This document shows, piece by piece, positions 42,243 through 51,133 of a stretch of 64,000 bases of DNA. Under the pieces are notes generated by a model. It was not told where the DNA came from. It made no database searches and worked only from the letters and a program-made list of their open reading frames with translations. Made by a program: the position numbers and the translations under genes. Each line of letters starts with the position of its first letter. Position 1 is the stretch's first letter. Origin of the DNA: Cellulomonas sp. Leaf395 (GTDB lineage: Bacteria > Actinomycetota > Actinomycetes > Actinomycetales > Cellulomonadaceae); assembly GCF_001424125.1 (NCBI RefSeq), contig NZ_LMQI01000002.1, positions 372,001-436,000 on the forward strand, read 5' to 3'.

Positions 42243-42734
42243 ATGACGGACGCGAGATGGCTCAGCGCCGAGCAGCTGAGCGCCTGGAAGAAGCTGATCG
42301 CTGTCGTCGAGCTGCTCCCCGGCACCCTGGAGTCCCAGCTCCAGCGCGACTCCGGCCTGAGCCACTTCGAGTACTTCACGCTCGCGATGCTCTCCGAGGC
42401 GCCGGACCGGACGCTGCGGATGACCACCCTTGCCGCACACACCAACGCCACCCTCGCACGGCTCTCCCACGTCGTCTCGCGGTTGGAGAAGCGCGGGCTG
42501 GTGCGGCGCGAGCCGTGCGCCGAGGACCGCCGGGCGACCAACGCGGTCCTCACCCCCGTCGGCTGGACGACCGTCGTGGCCGCCGCGCCCGGACACGTCG
42601 GCACCGTCCGGGAGACCGTGATCGACCCCTTGACCGCGGCCGACGTCGCCGACCTCGACCGCATCATGGGCCGCATCCTCGACGTCCTCGACCCGTCGCA
42701 CGTCATGCGTGGGGCCGCGCAGAACGATGGCTGA
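42243..42734 (+). CDS. MarR family transcriptional regulator
   Basis: A 163-residue regulator with the MarR winged helix: MTTLAAHTNATLARLSHVVSRLEKRGLVRR in the centre (about 60-89, given here only as its landmark LARLSHVVSRLEKRGL) and the wing EDRRATNAVLTPVGW. Divergent from an F420-type reductase/VOC operon and likely its repressor. Leaderless start as judged by TACCGT spacing. Confidence 0.9.
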   Translation: MTDARWLSAEQLSAWKKLIAVVELLPGTLESQLQRDSGLSHFEYFTLAMLSEAPDRTLRMTTLAAHTNATLARLSHVVSRLEKRGLVRREPCAEDRRATNAVLTPVGWTTVVAAAPGHVGTVRETVIDPLTAADVADLDRIMGRILDVLDPSHVMRGAAQNDG

Positions 42735-42855
42735 GAGGTCGTCCTCATCCTCGCGCTGATCGGCCCTCTCACCTGCACACGATGAACCGGGGCTGCGCGA
42801 CGTAGCGTGGGCAGGTGGGCTCCGTCCGCCGGCGCCCGTCGCGAAGGAGGCCGTC

Positions 42856-43692
42856 GTGTGTCGTTGGCTCGCATACTCCGGATCGCCCGTCCACATCGAC
42901 GACCTGCTCTACGAACCGACCAACTCGCTCATCGTGCAGAGCCTGCACAGCCGGCTCGGAGCGGAAGAGACCAACGGCGACGGCGTCGGCGTCGGCTGGT
43001 ACACCGAGGACTCCCCGACCCCCGGCGTGTTCCGGAGCATCGAGCCGGCCTGGAGCGACCGCAATCTGCGCGAGCTGGCGGAGCACACGCGCTCCGGCTT
43101 GGTGCTCGCACACATCCGCGCCACGTCCGGCTCAGCCGTGCAGCAGACCAACTGCCACCCGTTCCGGCACGGTCGCTGGCTCTGGATGCACAACGGTCTG
43201 CTCGCCGGGTTCTCCGCGATGAAGCGTGACCTCGTCCTCGCCGTGGACCCCGAGCTGTTCCCGTTCATCGAGGGGTCCACCGACTCCGAGGTGCTGTTCT
43301 ATCTCGCCCTGACGTTCGGGCTCCAGGACGACCCGTCCGCCGCCGTCGCCCGCGCCGTCGGTCTGGTCGAGGAGGTCGGCCGTGCGCACGGCATCGCGTT
43401 CCCGGTGCAGATGACCGTCTGCACCACCGACGGAGAGCGGCTGTGGGCGTTCCGGTACAGCTCCGAGGGTCAGAGCCGGTCGCTGTTCCACAACACGGAC
43501 GTCGCCGTGCTCAGGAAGCAGTACCCCGCGAACCCGATCCTGCACGACCTCGCGGACTCGACGCGGGTCGTGGTCTCGGAGCCGCTCGGTGACCTGAAGG
43601 GCGCCTGGCACGAGGTGCCCGAGAGCAGCTGCCTCGTCGTCCATGGTGGGCGTGAGGAGCTGCTGCCCTTCGTGCCCCAGCCGTCGTCTTAG
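42856..43692 (+). CDS. class II glutamine amidotransferase (EgtC/YafJ-like)
   Basis: A 278-residue Ntn-hydrolase amidotransferase domain protein. Cys2 becomes the N-terminal nucleophile after Met removal (MCRWLAYSG). Supporting motifs: HIRATSGSAVQQTNCHPF (about 86-103) and WMHNGLLAGF (about 109). No synthase domain is attached, as in EgtC (ergothioneine pathway) and YafJ; no other egt gene is nearby. GTG start follows AAGGAGG; TAGCGT at 42803-42808 probably drives it. Confidence 0.88.
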   Translation: MCRWLAYSGSPVHIDDLLYEPTNSLIVQSLHSRLGAEETNGDGVGVGWYTEDSPTPGVFRSIEPAWSDRNLRELAEHTRSGLVLAHIRATSGSAVQQTNCHPFRHGRWLWMHNGLLAGFSAMKRDLVLAVDPELFPFIEGSTDSEVLFYLALTFGLQDDPSAAVARAVGLVEEVGRAHGIAFPVQMTVCTTDGERLWAFRYSSEGQSRSLFHNTDVAVLRKQYPANPILHDLADSTRVVVSEPLGDLKGAWHEVPESSCLVVHGGREELLPFVPQPSS

Positions 43693-44096
43693 CCCGTCGG
43701 TGAGCCGTCCGCGAGGCACAGGCAGAACGGGTGCCCGGATGGGTCCTCGTAGACACGGAACGGGTCGTCGGCGTGCCCCTCCTCCTCGGGCGTGCCGGTC
43801 AGTGCTCGCGCACCCAGGCGCAGGGCGTCCTCGTGCCCGACGGCCAGGTCGGCGACATCCAGGTCGAGGTGCACGCGGGCACCGACCCGCCAGGGCGCGA
43901 CGACGGCGTCCGAGCGCTGGAACCCGAGGCGGGTCCTGCGATCGGGGTCGACGATCAGGAGGTACTCGTCGCCGTCCGGGTCGGGCTCGTCGTGGCCGGG
44001 TGCCCACTCCCAGCCGAGCAGCTGCCGGTAGAACTCCGCGAGCTCGCGGGGCTCGGCACAGTCCACTGTCGGTTGGCGCAGGTGGCGGATCGTCAT
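43689..44096 (-). CDS. VOC/glyoxalase family protein
   Basis: A 135-residue single-module VOC protein: starts RHLRQPTVDCAEPRELAEFY, centre HLDLDVADLAVGHEDALRLG, end DDPFRVYEDPSGHPFCLC. Uncharacterised, possibly resistance or isomerase type. ATG 44096 is chosen because TACCGT (minus, 44108-44103) lies 7 bases upstream. Stop overlaps that of the convergent amidotransferase by 4 bp. Confidence 0.87.
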   Translation of the reverse strand: MTIRHLRQPTVDCAEPRELAEFYRQLLGWEWAPGHDEPDPDGDEYLLIVDPDRRTRLGFQRSDAVVAPWRVGARVHLDLDVADLAVGHEDALRLGARALTGTPEEEGHADDPFRVYEDPSGHPFCLCLADGSPTG

Positions 44097-44165
44097 CGTC
44101 CAACGGTAGGCCGACACCCTCGTCGTCACACAACGGATACCTGGGTACGGTTCACTCGGCGGATC

Positions 44166-44966
44166 ATGGACCTCATCTCGCTCGACCGCATCCGTGCGGC
44201 ACACGACCGGGCCGAGCTGACGCTCGGCCCCCGGAGCGCGCCGCTGGCCGGGGGGACATGGCTGTTCTCCGAGCCGCAGCCGGACCTCGAGGAGCTGGTG
44301 GACCTCACGACCCTGGGTTGGCCCGCGGTCGAGGTCACTCCTGAGGGCCTCTCCCTGGCCGCCACCTGCACGATCCGCACGCTCGTCGACCTCCCTCCGG
44401 TCGCCGGCTGGGCGTCACAGCACCTGGTGGCCCGGTGCGCGCGCTCGCTGGTGGCGTCGGAGAAGATCTGGGACTGGGCGACGGTCGGCGGGAACATCTG
44501 CCTGGCGCTGCCGGCCGGCGCCCTCACCTCGTTCGCGGTCGCCCTGGACGCGACCGCTCTCGTGTGGACGCCCGACGGCGGGGAGCGTCGGGAGCCGGTC
44601 GCGTCGCTCGTCACCGGGGTGCGGAGCACGTCCTTGGCGCCGGGCGAGGTGCTGCGCTCCGTGGAGATCTCCGCGGAGGCGCTCGCCCACCCCGCCGCGT
44701 TCCGCCGGGTCGCCCTGACGCGGCACGGACGATCCGGCGCGATCGTGGTGGGCCGTCGCGACGCCGCCGACGGGCTCGTCGTGACCCTCACCGCCGGGAC
44801 CACGCACCCGCACCGCCTCGCCTTCCCGGCGGTCCCGTCGGCGGCCGAGCTGAGGGCCGCCGTCGAGGCGGTCGACGACTGGTACGACGACCCGCACGGC
44901 GCCCCCGACTGGCGGCGGGCCATGACGGTGCGGCTGGCCGAGCAGGTGCGGGAGGAGCTGGCATGA
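44166..44966 (+). CDS. xanthine dehydrogenase FAD-binding subunit
   Basis: A 266-residue CoxM/XdhB-type FAD subunit passing electrons from the Fe-S centres to NAD. FAD motifs are PLAGGTW (about 27-33) and TVGGNICLALPAG (about 101-113). Short for the family but complete. Its stop overlaps the start of the Fe-S/Mo subunit (ATGA). TACGGT at 44146-44151 may be its -10. First gene of purine oxidation. Confidence 0.88.
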   Translation: MDLISLDRIRAAHDRAELTLGPRSAPLAGGTWLFSEPQPDLEELVDLTTLGWPAVEVTPEGLSLAATCTIRTLVDLPPVAGWASQHLVARCARSLVASEKIWDWATVGGNICLALPAGALTSFAVALDATALVWTPDGGERREPVASLVTGVRSTSLAPGEVLRSVEISAEALAHPAAFRRVALTRHGRSGAIVVGRRDAADGLVVTLTAGTTHPHRLAFPAVPSAAELRAAVEAVDDWYDDPHGAPDWRRAMTVRLAEQVREELA

Positions 44967-47671
44967 GGGTCGAGGTGAACGGCGTCCCGCTGGAGGTGGA
45001 TCCGGCGCCGGGGCAGGTCCTGCGGACGCTGCTGCGCGAGCAGGGGCATGTCGAGGTGAAGAAGGGCTGCGACTCCGGCGACTGCGGGGCGTGCACGGTC
45101 CTGCTCGACGGCCGGCCCACCCACTCGTGCCTGGTCCCGGCGTACCGGGCCGACGGGCGCGCGGTCACGACGGTCTCGGGCCTCGGCACCGTCGAGGACC
45201 CGCACCCGGTCCAGCAGGCGTTCGTCGACGCCGCCGCGTTCCAGTGCGGGTTCTGCACCGCCGGGCTCGTCACCACCGTGGCGGGGCTCTCGCTCGAGAC
45301 CGACGACGACGAGACCGCTCGCCTGCTCAAGGGCAACCTCTGCCGGTGCACCGGCTACCGCTCGATCTGCGACGCCGTCGCCAGGCGCCGGAACACCGTC
45401 GACGCCGTGGCCGGTCAGGACGCCGGCCGCTCGGTGCGCTCCCCCGCCGCCCGTCGCCTCGTCACGGGACGCGAGCCGTTCACGCTCGACGTTCCCGCCA
45501 CCGATCTCACCCACCTCGCTGTCCTGGGCAGCCCCCACGCCCACGCGCGCATCGTGTCGATCGACGCGACCGCCGCCCTCGCCGCCCCCGGCGTGCTCGC
45601 GGTCCTCACGCACGAGGACTCCCCCGACGTCCTCTTCTCGACCGCCCGCCACGAGAGCCGCCTGGACGACCCCGACGACACCCGCGTGCTCGATCCCGTG
45701 CTGCGGTTCCGGGGGCAGCGCGTGGCCGTCGTGGTCGCCGAGTCGCTGCGCGAAGCCGCGCGGGCGCTGTCGCTGGTCGAGGTCGAGTACGAGGTGCTGC
45801 CCGCCGTCATCGACCCGGTGACGGCACGTGAGCCGGGCGCGCCACTGGTGCACGGCGACAAGGACCCGGAGGCGCGGATCTCGGAGCCCTCGCGCAACGT
45901 GGTCGCGCAGCTGCACGCGGAGATGGGCGACGTGTCCGGGGCCCTCGCCGCCGCCGCGCACCGCGTCGGTGGCACCTACCGCACGAGCCGGGTGTCGCAC
46001 GCGGCGCTGGAGACGCACGCCACCCGCGGCTGGCTCGACGACGACGGCAGGCTCGTCCTGCGGACCAGCACCCAGGTCCCCTACCTGGTCCGCGACGAGA
46101 TCGCGCACATCTTCGCGCTCGACCCCGCACGGGTCCGGGTGCTCACCGGACGCGTCGGCGGCGGGTTCGGCGGCAAGCAGGAGCTGCTGACCGAGGACGT
46201 CGTGGCGCTCGCCGTCCTGCGCACCGGCCGCCCGGTCCAGTACGAGATGACCCGGGCCGACGAGTTCACGATCGTGCCCAGCCGCCACCCGGTCCGCGTC
46301 GAGGTGGAGCTGGGCGCCGACGCCGACGGCGTGCTGACCGCGATGCGCATCGACGTGCTCAACAACACCGGCGCGTACGGCAACCACGGCCCCGGCGTCA
46401 TGTTCCACGGCGTCAGCGAGTCGATGGCGGTCTACCGGTGCGCCAACAAGCGTGTCGACGCCGAGTCCGTGTACACGCACACCCTGCCGTCCGGCGCGTT
46501 CCGCGGGTACGGGCTCGGGCAGATCATCTTCGCGATCGAGTCGGCGATGGACGACCTCGCGCGGGTCGTCGGGATCTCCGCCTTCGACCTGCGCCGTCGC
46601 AACGTCGTGGTCCCCGGCGACCGCCTGCTCGTGGTCGACCCCGAGGAGGTGGGCGACCTCGACATGCACTCCTACGGTATGGACCAGTGCCTCGACCTCG
46701 TGCAGGCCGCCCTGGCCGACCGCTCGGCGGACCTGCCCGCACCGGCCGGGACCCTCGTCGGTGCCGGGATGGCCGTCGCCATGATCGCGACGATCGCCCC
46801 GCGCGGGCACTACGGCGAGGCGACCGTCCGCCTGCTCGACGACGGCCGGTACGAGGTGAGCGTCGGCACCACGGAGTTCGGCAACGGCACGACGACCGTG
46901 CACGGCCAGCTGGCCGCCCAGGCGCTGGGCACCACCGTCGATCGGGTCACCCTCGTGCACTCCGACACCGACAAGGCCGGGTACGACACCGGGGCGTTCG
47001 GGTCGGCAGGCGTCGTCGTCGCCGGGCTCGCCGTGCACCGGGCCGCCGTCCAGCTCCGCGCCAAGATCCTCGCCGCCGCCGGCGCCCTGCGGGACCACCC
47101 GAGCGACGAACCACGAACGTGGGACGCCTTGGACCTGACCCCCGACTCGGCGAGTGGCGTCCCGCTGACCGAGGTCGCGCGCGCCGCCCCCGGGCTCACC
47201 GGTCAGGGCACCCACGACGGCACCCCGCGGTCGGTCGCGTTCAACGTGCACGGGTTCCGCGTCGCCGTCGACCCGGCGACCGGTGAGGTCACCATCCTGC
47301 GCTCGGTCCAGGCGGTCGACGCGGGCACCGTCCTGCACCCCGAGCAGCTGCGCGGACAGGTCGAGGGCGGCACCGGCCAGGCGATCGGCACCGCGCTGTA
47401 CGAGGAGATGCGGCTCGACGACGAGGGCCGCGTGACCACCGCCTCGTTCCGCAGCTACCACGTGCCGCAGATGATCGACCTGCCCCGCACGGAGGTCCTC
47501 TTCGCGGCCACCGCCGACGACCTGGGACCTCTGGGCGCGAAGTCGATGAGCGAGGCCCCGTACAACCCGGTCGCCCCCGCCCTGGCCAACGCGATCCGCG
47601 ATGCCCTGGGCGTCCGCCCCCACGAGCTCCCCATGACCGCCGACCGCCTCTGGCGCCTGCTCCAGGACTGA
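44963..47671 (+). CDS. xanthine dehydrogenase, fused 2Fe-2S and molybdopterin subunit
   Basis: A 902-residue fusion. Residues 1-155: plant-type ferredoxin motif CDSGDCGACTVLLDG (about 36-50) and the second cluster FQCGFCTAG plus CRCTGY. Residues about 165-902: Mo cofactor domains with GGGFGGKQE (about 397), FRGYGLGQ (about 514) and the C-terminal GAKSMSEAPYNP holding the catalytic Glu. Oxidises hypoxanthine/xanthine to urate. FAD remains on the separate upstream protein, so electron flow needs both. Confidence 0.9.
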   Translation: MRVEVNGVPLEVDPAPGQVLRTLLREQGHVEVKKGCDSGDCGACTVLLDGRPTHSCLVPAYRADGRAVTTVSGLGTVEDPHPVQQAFVDAAAFQCGFCTAGLVTTVAGLSLETDDDETARLLKGNLCRCTGYRSICDAVARRRNTVDAVAGQDAGRSVRSPAARRLVTGREPFTLDVPATDLTHLAVLGSPHAHARIVSIDATAALAAPGVLAVLTHEDSPDVLFSTARHESRLDDPDDTRVLDPVLRFRGQRVAVVVAESLREAARALSLVEVEYEVLPAVIDPVTAREPGAPLVHGDKDPEARISEPSRNVVAQLHAEMGDVSGALAAAAHRVGGTYRTSRVSHAALETHATRGWLDDDGRLVLRTSTQVPYLVRDEIAHIFALDPARVRVLTGRVGGGFGGKQELLTEDVVALAVLRTGRPVQYEMTRADEFTIVPSRHPVRVEVELGADADGVLTAMRIDVLNNTGAYGNHGPGVMFHGVSESMAVYRCANKRVDAESVYTHTLPSGAFRGYGLGQIIFAIESAMDDLARVVGISAFDLRRRNVVVPGDRLLVVDPEEVGDLDMHSYGMDQCLDLVQAALADRSADLPAPAGTLVGAGMAVAMIATIAPRGHYGEATVRLLDDGRYEVSVGTTEFGNGTTTVHGQLAAQALGTTVDRVTLVHSDTDKAGYDTGAFGSAGVVVAGLAVHRAAVQLRAKILAAAGALRDHPSDEPRTWDALDLTPDSASGVPLTEVARAAPGLTGQGTHDGTPRSVAFNVHGFRVAVDPATGEVTILRSVQAVDAGTVLHPEQLRGQVEGGTGQAIGTALYEEMRLDDEGRVTTASFRSYHVPQMIDLPRTEVLFAATADDLGPLGAKSMSEAPYNPVAPALANAIRDALGVRPHELPMTADRLWRLLQD

Positions 47672-47691
47672 GACCCCCGGGCCGGTCGGCA

Positions 47692-47733
47692 CGTCCGCAC
47701 ATCCGAGCGTCCCGACAACCGAACATGCGGACG
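47692..47733. repeat. inverted repeat between convergent xdh genes
   Basis: CGTCCGCA (47692-47699) and TGCGGACG (47726-47733) form perfect 8-bp arms around 26 bases. Placed between the Mo-subunit and xdhC stops; may act as a weak terminator or be an intergenic repeat. Confidence 0.35.
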
Positions 47734-47750
47734 TTGCGAGGGGTCGGACG

Positions 47751-48764
47751 TCAGGGGTGGGGTGTGCGGGCGGGGCGGTGGATCGGGCCCGCCAGGTCGG
47801 TCAGTGGGAGGCCCGACGCGCCCGTGCGCGAGGCCAGCACCTCCGCGAGCACCGACACCGCGGTCTCCCCCGGCGTCGACGCGCCGATGTCCAGCCCGAT
47901 CGGTGCGTGCAGGCCGGCCAGCTCGGCGTCGGTGGCCCCCCGCTCGACGAGTTCCGCGATGCGCCGGTCCTGTGTCCGTCGCGACCCCATAGCGCCCACA
48001 TACCCAGCGCCGGACCGCAGCGCGGCGAGCACCAGGTCGGCGTCGAACCGGTCGTCGTGCGCCATCACGCACACGACGTCACGGACGCCCAGCCGCTGCT
48101 GTGCGAGGTGTCGGACGGGCCAGTCGACGACGACCTCGTCGGCTCCCGGGTGCCGACGCGGGGTGGCGAGCACCGCGCGGGCGTCGCACACCGTGACCCG
48201 GTAGCCAGCCGCCCGTGCCACCACGGCCAGCGCGGTGGAGAACTCGAGCGCGCCGTAGACGACCATCCGGGGCGGGGCCGACGAGACCTCGACGAACAGC
48301 TCGACGCCGCCGTCGGGGCCCATGACGCGCACGAGGCCGGAGCGGTCGACCCGCGGCACCGCGTCGGGAAGCGGGCCGTCCAGCGCCGTCACGAGCACCG
48401 CCTCGTCGCCGCGTGCTGCTGCCGCCAGCACCGGCACGTCCGCCGGGCCGAGCTCACGCGCGTGCACGCGCAGCACGCCACCGCAGGTCAGGCCGACGGC
48501 GAAGGCGTCGTCGTCGGTGACGCCGTACTCCTGGACGCCGGGCGCTGCTCCGGCGAGCACCGAGGTGCACAGGTCGTACAGGGCGCCCTCGACGCACCCG
48601 CCGGCCACGCTCCCCAGGGCCGCGCCCGTGTCGTCCACCGCCATCGACGTGCCGACGACGGTCGGCGCGCTCCCGGTCATCGACACGACCGTGGCGACCG
48701 CGACCCGGTGACCGTCTGTGAGCGCGGCCAGCAGGCGCTCCGCGATCTCGAGCACGGCGGTCAC
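47751..48764 (-). CDS. xdhC: XdhC family molybdenum cofactor insertion/sulfurylation factor
   Basis: A 337-residue XdhC/CoxI protein that binds and sulfurates Mo cofactor for xanthine dehydrogenase. N-terminal XdhC_CoxI region (VVSMTGSAPTVVGTSM, GSVAGGCVEGALYD about 51-64) and C-terminal Rossmann domain (VVCVMAHDDRFD, GAGYVGAMGSRRT, LHAPIGLDIGASTPGETAVS in part). GTG start; faces the xdh genes and is divergent from uricase. Confidence 0.9.
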   Translation of the reverse strand: MTAVLEIAERLLAALTDGHRVAVATVVSMTGSAPTVVGTSMAVDDTGAALGSVAGGCVEGALYDLCTSVLAGAAPGVQEYGVTDDDAFAVGLTCGGVLRVHARELGPADVPVLAAAARGDEAVLVTALDGPLPDAVPRVDRSGLVRVMGPDGGVELFVEVSSAPPRMVVYGALEFSTALAVVARAAGYRVTVCDARAVLATPRRHPGADEVVVDWPVRHLAQQRLGVRDVVCVMAHDDRFDADLVLAALRSGAGYVGAMGSRRTQDRRIAELVERGATDAELAGLHAPIGLDIGASTPGETAVSVLAEVLASRTGASGLPLTDLAGPIHRPARTPHP

Positions 48765-48875
48765 CTCCCGGACTCCAACAGGGTGCGACGAGCCTAGACC
48801 GCTGTAGGGCGGCCGCGAGTAGCGTCACCCTGCACGGCGCACCCCGCTGCACCGGGTGTCCGCGAAGGAGGAAAC

Positions 48876-49802
48876 GTGCATGTCACACGACCCCGGCAGA
48901 CTGCGGCCATGACGGCCCGACTGCACGCCCACCAGTACGGCAAGGCCGAGACGCGGGTCGTCCGGATCGCGCGCGACGCCCCGCGGCACGAGATCCGGGA
49001 CCTCAACGTCTCGACGGCCCTGCGGGGCGACTTCGCGGCCGCCTACCTCGACGGCGACCAGTCGGCCGTGCTACCCACCGACACCCAGAAGAACACGGCG
49101 TTCGCCTATGCCAAGGAGTACGGCGTGTCCTCCCCCGAGGCGTTCGCCACCCTCCTCGCCCGGCACTTCGTCGACGACGTTGCCCCTGTGACCGGGGCGC
49201 GGGTCGACGTCGAGGAGTACGCCTGGGTGCGCGTCGAGGTCGACGGTGCCGAGCACGACCACACGTGGGTTCGCAGCGGCCAGGAGGTCCGGACCGCGTC
49301 CGTGACGGTCGACGCCGACGGGACGACCGTGATCGCGGGCCTGGCGGACCTCACCGTGCTGAAGTCGACGCGCTCGGAGTTCCGCGGCTTCCTCACCGAC
49401 GAGTACACGACGCTGCCCGAGGCGACGGATCGCGTGCTGGCGACCTCGCTGGTGGCCCAGTGGCGGTACGAGGGCACCGGGCTCGACTACGACGCCACCT
49501 ACGCCCAGGTCCGCGAGGTCATGCTCGCGACCTTCGCCACCCGGCACTCCCTCGCCCTGCAGCAGACGTTGTGGCACATGGGCGAGGCCGTCCTCGACGC
49601 GGTCCCCGAGGTGGTCGAGATCCGGTTCGCCGCGCCCAACAAGCACCACTTCCTCGCCGACCTGAGCCCGTTCGGGCTGGACAACCCCGGTGAGGTCTTC
49701 TTCGCCGCGGACCGTCCTTATGGGCTGATCGAGGCGGTGGTCGTCCGCGACGGCGCCCCCGACGCGGGCAGTGCCTGGACCCGATCGGTGGGAGCGCCAT
49801 GA
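48876..49802 (+). CDS. pucL: urate oxidase (uricase)
   Basis: Cofactor-free enzyme of 308 residues converting urate to 5-hydroxyisourate. Signature pieces: YGKAETRVVRI (about 21-31), AVLPTDTQKNTAFAYAKEYG (about 64-83, with the catalytic Thr), VLKSTRSEFRGFL (about 165) and NKHHFLADLSPFGLDNPGEVF (about 258, in part). GTG 48876 follows AAGGAGGAAAC; ATG 48909 is the alternative. TAGCGT at 48820-48825 is the probable -10. Confidence 0.92.
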   Translation: MHVTRPRQTAAMTARLHAHQYGKAETRVVRIARDAPRHEIRDLNVSTALRGDFAAAYLDGDQSAVLPTDTQKNTAFAYAKEYGVSSPEAFATLLARHFVDDVAPVTGARVDVEEYAWVRVEVDGAEHDHTWVRSGQEVRTASVTVDADGTTVIAGLADLTVLKSTRSEFRGFLTDEYTTLPEATDRVLATSLVAQWRYEGTGLDYDATYAQVREVMLATFATRHSLALQQTLWHMGEAVLDAVPEVVEIRFAAPNKHHFLADLSPFGLDNPGEVFFAADRPYGLIEAVVVRDGAPDAGSAWTRSVGAP

Positions 49803-50272
49803 CCTCCGACGACGAGCGCTGGGTGTCTCAGGCTGTCGCGCTCGCGACCGCCAACGTGGCGGACGGCGGCGGGCCTTTCGGCGCGGTCGTGGTGCGCGCC
49901 GGCGTGGTGATCGGCACCGGCCAGAACCGGGTCACGCGCGACAACGACCCCACCGCGCACGCCGAGGTCCAAGCCATCCGCGCCGCCTGCCTCGCCATCG
50001 AGGACTTCTCGCTGGCCGGGGCCACCGTCTACACCTCGTGCGAGCCGTGCCCCATGTGCCTCGCCGCCTGCCTGTGGGCCCGGGTGGACCGCGTCGTCTA
50101 CGCCGCCGACCGGGCAGACGCCGCCCACGCCGGGTTCGACGACAGCGCCTTCTACGACCTGCTCGGGTCCGACCCCGACACCTGGTCCATGCCCGTGCGC
50201 CGCCATCGGATTCCGTCGGCGTCCGCCCCGATGGAGGCCTGGCTGGCACGACCGAACCGCGTCGAGTACTGA
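49799..50272 (+). CDS. guaD: guanine deaminase-type nucleoside/base deaminase
   Basis: A 157-residue zinc deaminase of the CDA fold. HAEVQAI (about 57) provides a Zn ligand and catalytic Glu; EPCPMCLAAC (about 82) provides two Cys ligands. Size and C-terminus match Bacillus GuaD, which turns guanine into xanthine, and the purine context supports that; tRNA or cytosine deaminases are less likely. Coupled to uricase by ATGA overlap. Confidence 0.85.
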   Translation: MTSDDERWVSQAVALATANVADGGGPFGAVVVRAGVVIGTGQNRVTRDNDPTAHAEVQAIRAACLAIEDFSLAGATVYTSCEPCPMCLAACLWARVDRVVYAADRADAAHAGFDDSAFYDLLGSDPDTWSMPVRRHRIPSASAPMEAWLARPNRVEY

Positions 50273-50289
50273 GGTCGACGTGCGGTCCC

Positions 50290-50622
50290 TCAGCTCCCCC
50301 GGTACGTCGAGTACGCGTACGGGCTGAGCAGCAGCGGCACGTGATAGTGCCCGTCGTCGACGACGTCGAACACCACGACGATCTCCGGATGGAACCCCGT
50401 CTGCCCGGTCGCGGCAAAGTAGGCGGCGGTGTCGAAGGCGAACCGGTACCGCCCGGGCGGAACGCTGTCCGGCCCGAGCGAGCGCGCACGGCCGTCGTCG
50501 TCGGTCGCGCCGGTGCCGAGGACGGTCCACTGGTCGGCGACGGACGCGGACAGGGTCACCGGCACGCCGACCGCGGGGCGCCCGAGCGCGGTGTCCAGGA
50601 CGTGCGTCGTCAGCCGGCTCAT
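50290..50622 (-). CDS. hiuH: 5-hydroxyisourate hydrolase
   Basis: A 110-residue transthyretin-like enzyme. N-terminal LTTHVLDTALGRPAVGVPV with the catalytic His and the C-terminal tetrapeptide YRGS, diagnostic of HIU hydrolases, are both present. Hydrolyses the uricase product to OHCU. Start overlaps the stop of the OHCU decarboxylase gene (ATGA), so the order matches reverse pathway flow in a coupled pair. Confidence 0.94.
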   Translation of the reverse strand: MSRLTTHVLDTALGRPAVGVPVTLSASVADQWTVLGTGATDDDGRARSLGPDSVPPGRYRFAFDTAAYFAATGQTGFHPEIVVVFDVVDDGHYHVPLLLSPYAYSTYRGS

Positions 50623-51080
50623 GACGCGAACAGGGTCTGCAGGCGCAGGAGCGCGATCTGGCGGAGCTGGTCGGCGACCTCGGCGGCCTCCTCGTCGTCG
50701 GACAGCCCGAGCCTGCGGTGCAGCTCGGCGAGGACCTCGAGGCGGCTGCGCCCGGCTGCACGGATGAGGAAGATGCGGCCGAACCGCTGCTCGTACGTCT
50801 GGTTGCCCACGACCATCGCCTCGACGAGCTTCGGGTCCTCGGTGGCCGACGCGGCCTGCTCCGCGCTGCTCAGCCCCGCGGTCTTCTCGCCGATCCGAGG
50901 GTGGGCCGACAGGGCCTCGTCGACCTCCGCGGGGGTCAGCCCACGGGCGGCGAGGTCCGCGACGCCGACGAGGGCGTCGAGGGAGGGGTACGGGCAGCCG
51001 GCGGCCACCTCGTCGACCCACCGGGCGACGTGCAGCGCGGTGGTGAGCCGTTCCCGGGTCTCGGGTCCGTCGTCGATCAT
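50619..51080 (-). CDS. OHCU decarboxylase
   Basis: A 153-residue helical enzyme giving (S)-allantoin from 2-oxo-4-hydroxy-4-carboxy-5-ureidoimidazoline. The family signature SAHPRIGEK (about 58-66) includes the catalytic His, and EQRFGRIFLIRAAGRS (about 97) follows. ATG 51080 is preferred to 51152 because the alignment of RWVDEV fits the usual N-terminus; the longer form would overlap the divergent gene. Confidence 0.9.
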   Translation of the reverse strand: MIDDGPETRERLTTALHVARWVDEVAAGCPYPSLDALVGVADLAARGLTPAEVDEALSAHPRIGEKTAGLSSAEQAASATEDPKLVEAMVVGNQTYEQRFGRIFLIRAAGRSRLEVLAELHRRLGLSDDEEAAEVADQLRQIALLRLQTLFAS

Positions 51081-51133
51081 CAAGGCCGCCTCCCAGTAGC
51101 GCTCCGCACACGCGCACTGGCACCGTACGGGAC

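Noticed and set aside
44126..47692. Antisense open frame of 1188 codons opposite the xanthine dehydrogenase genes
   Set aside because: Composition is that of a shadow frame and no domain is visible, while the plus strand has intact cofactor motifs.
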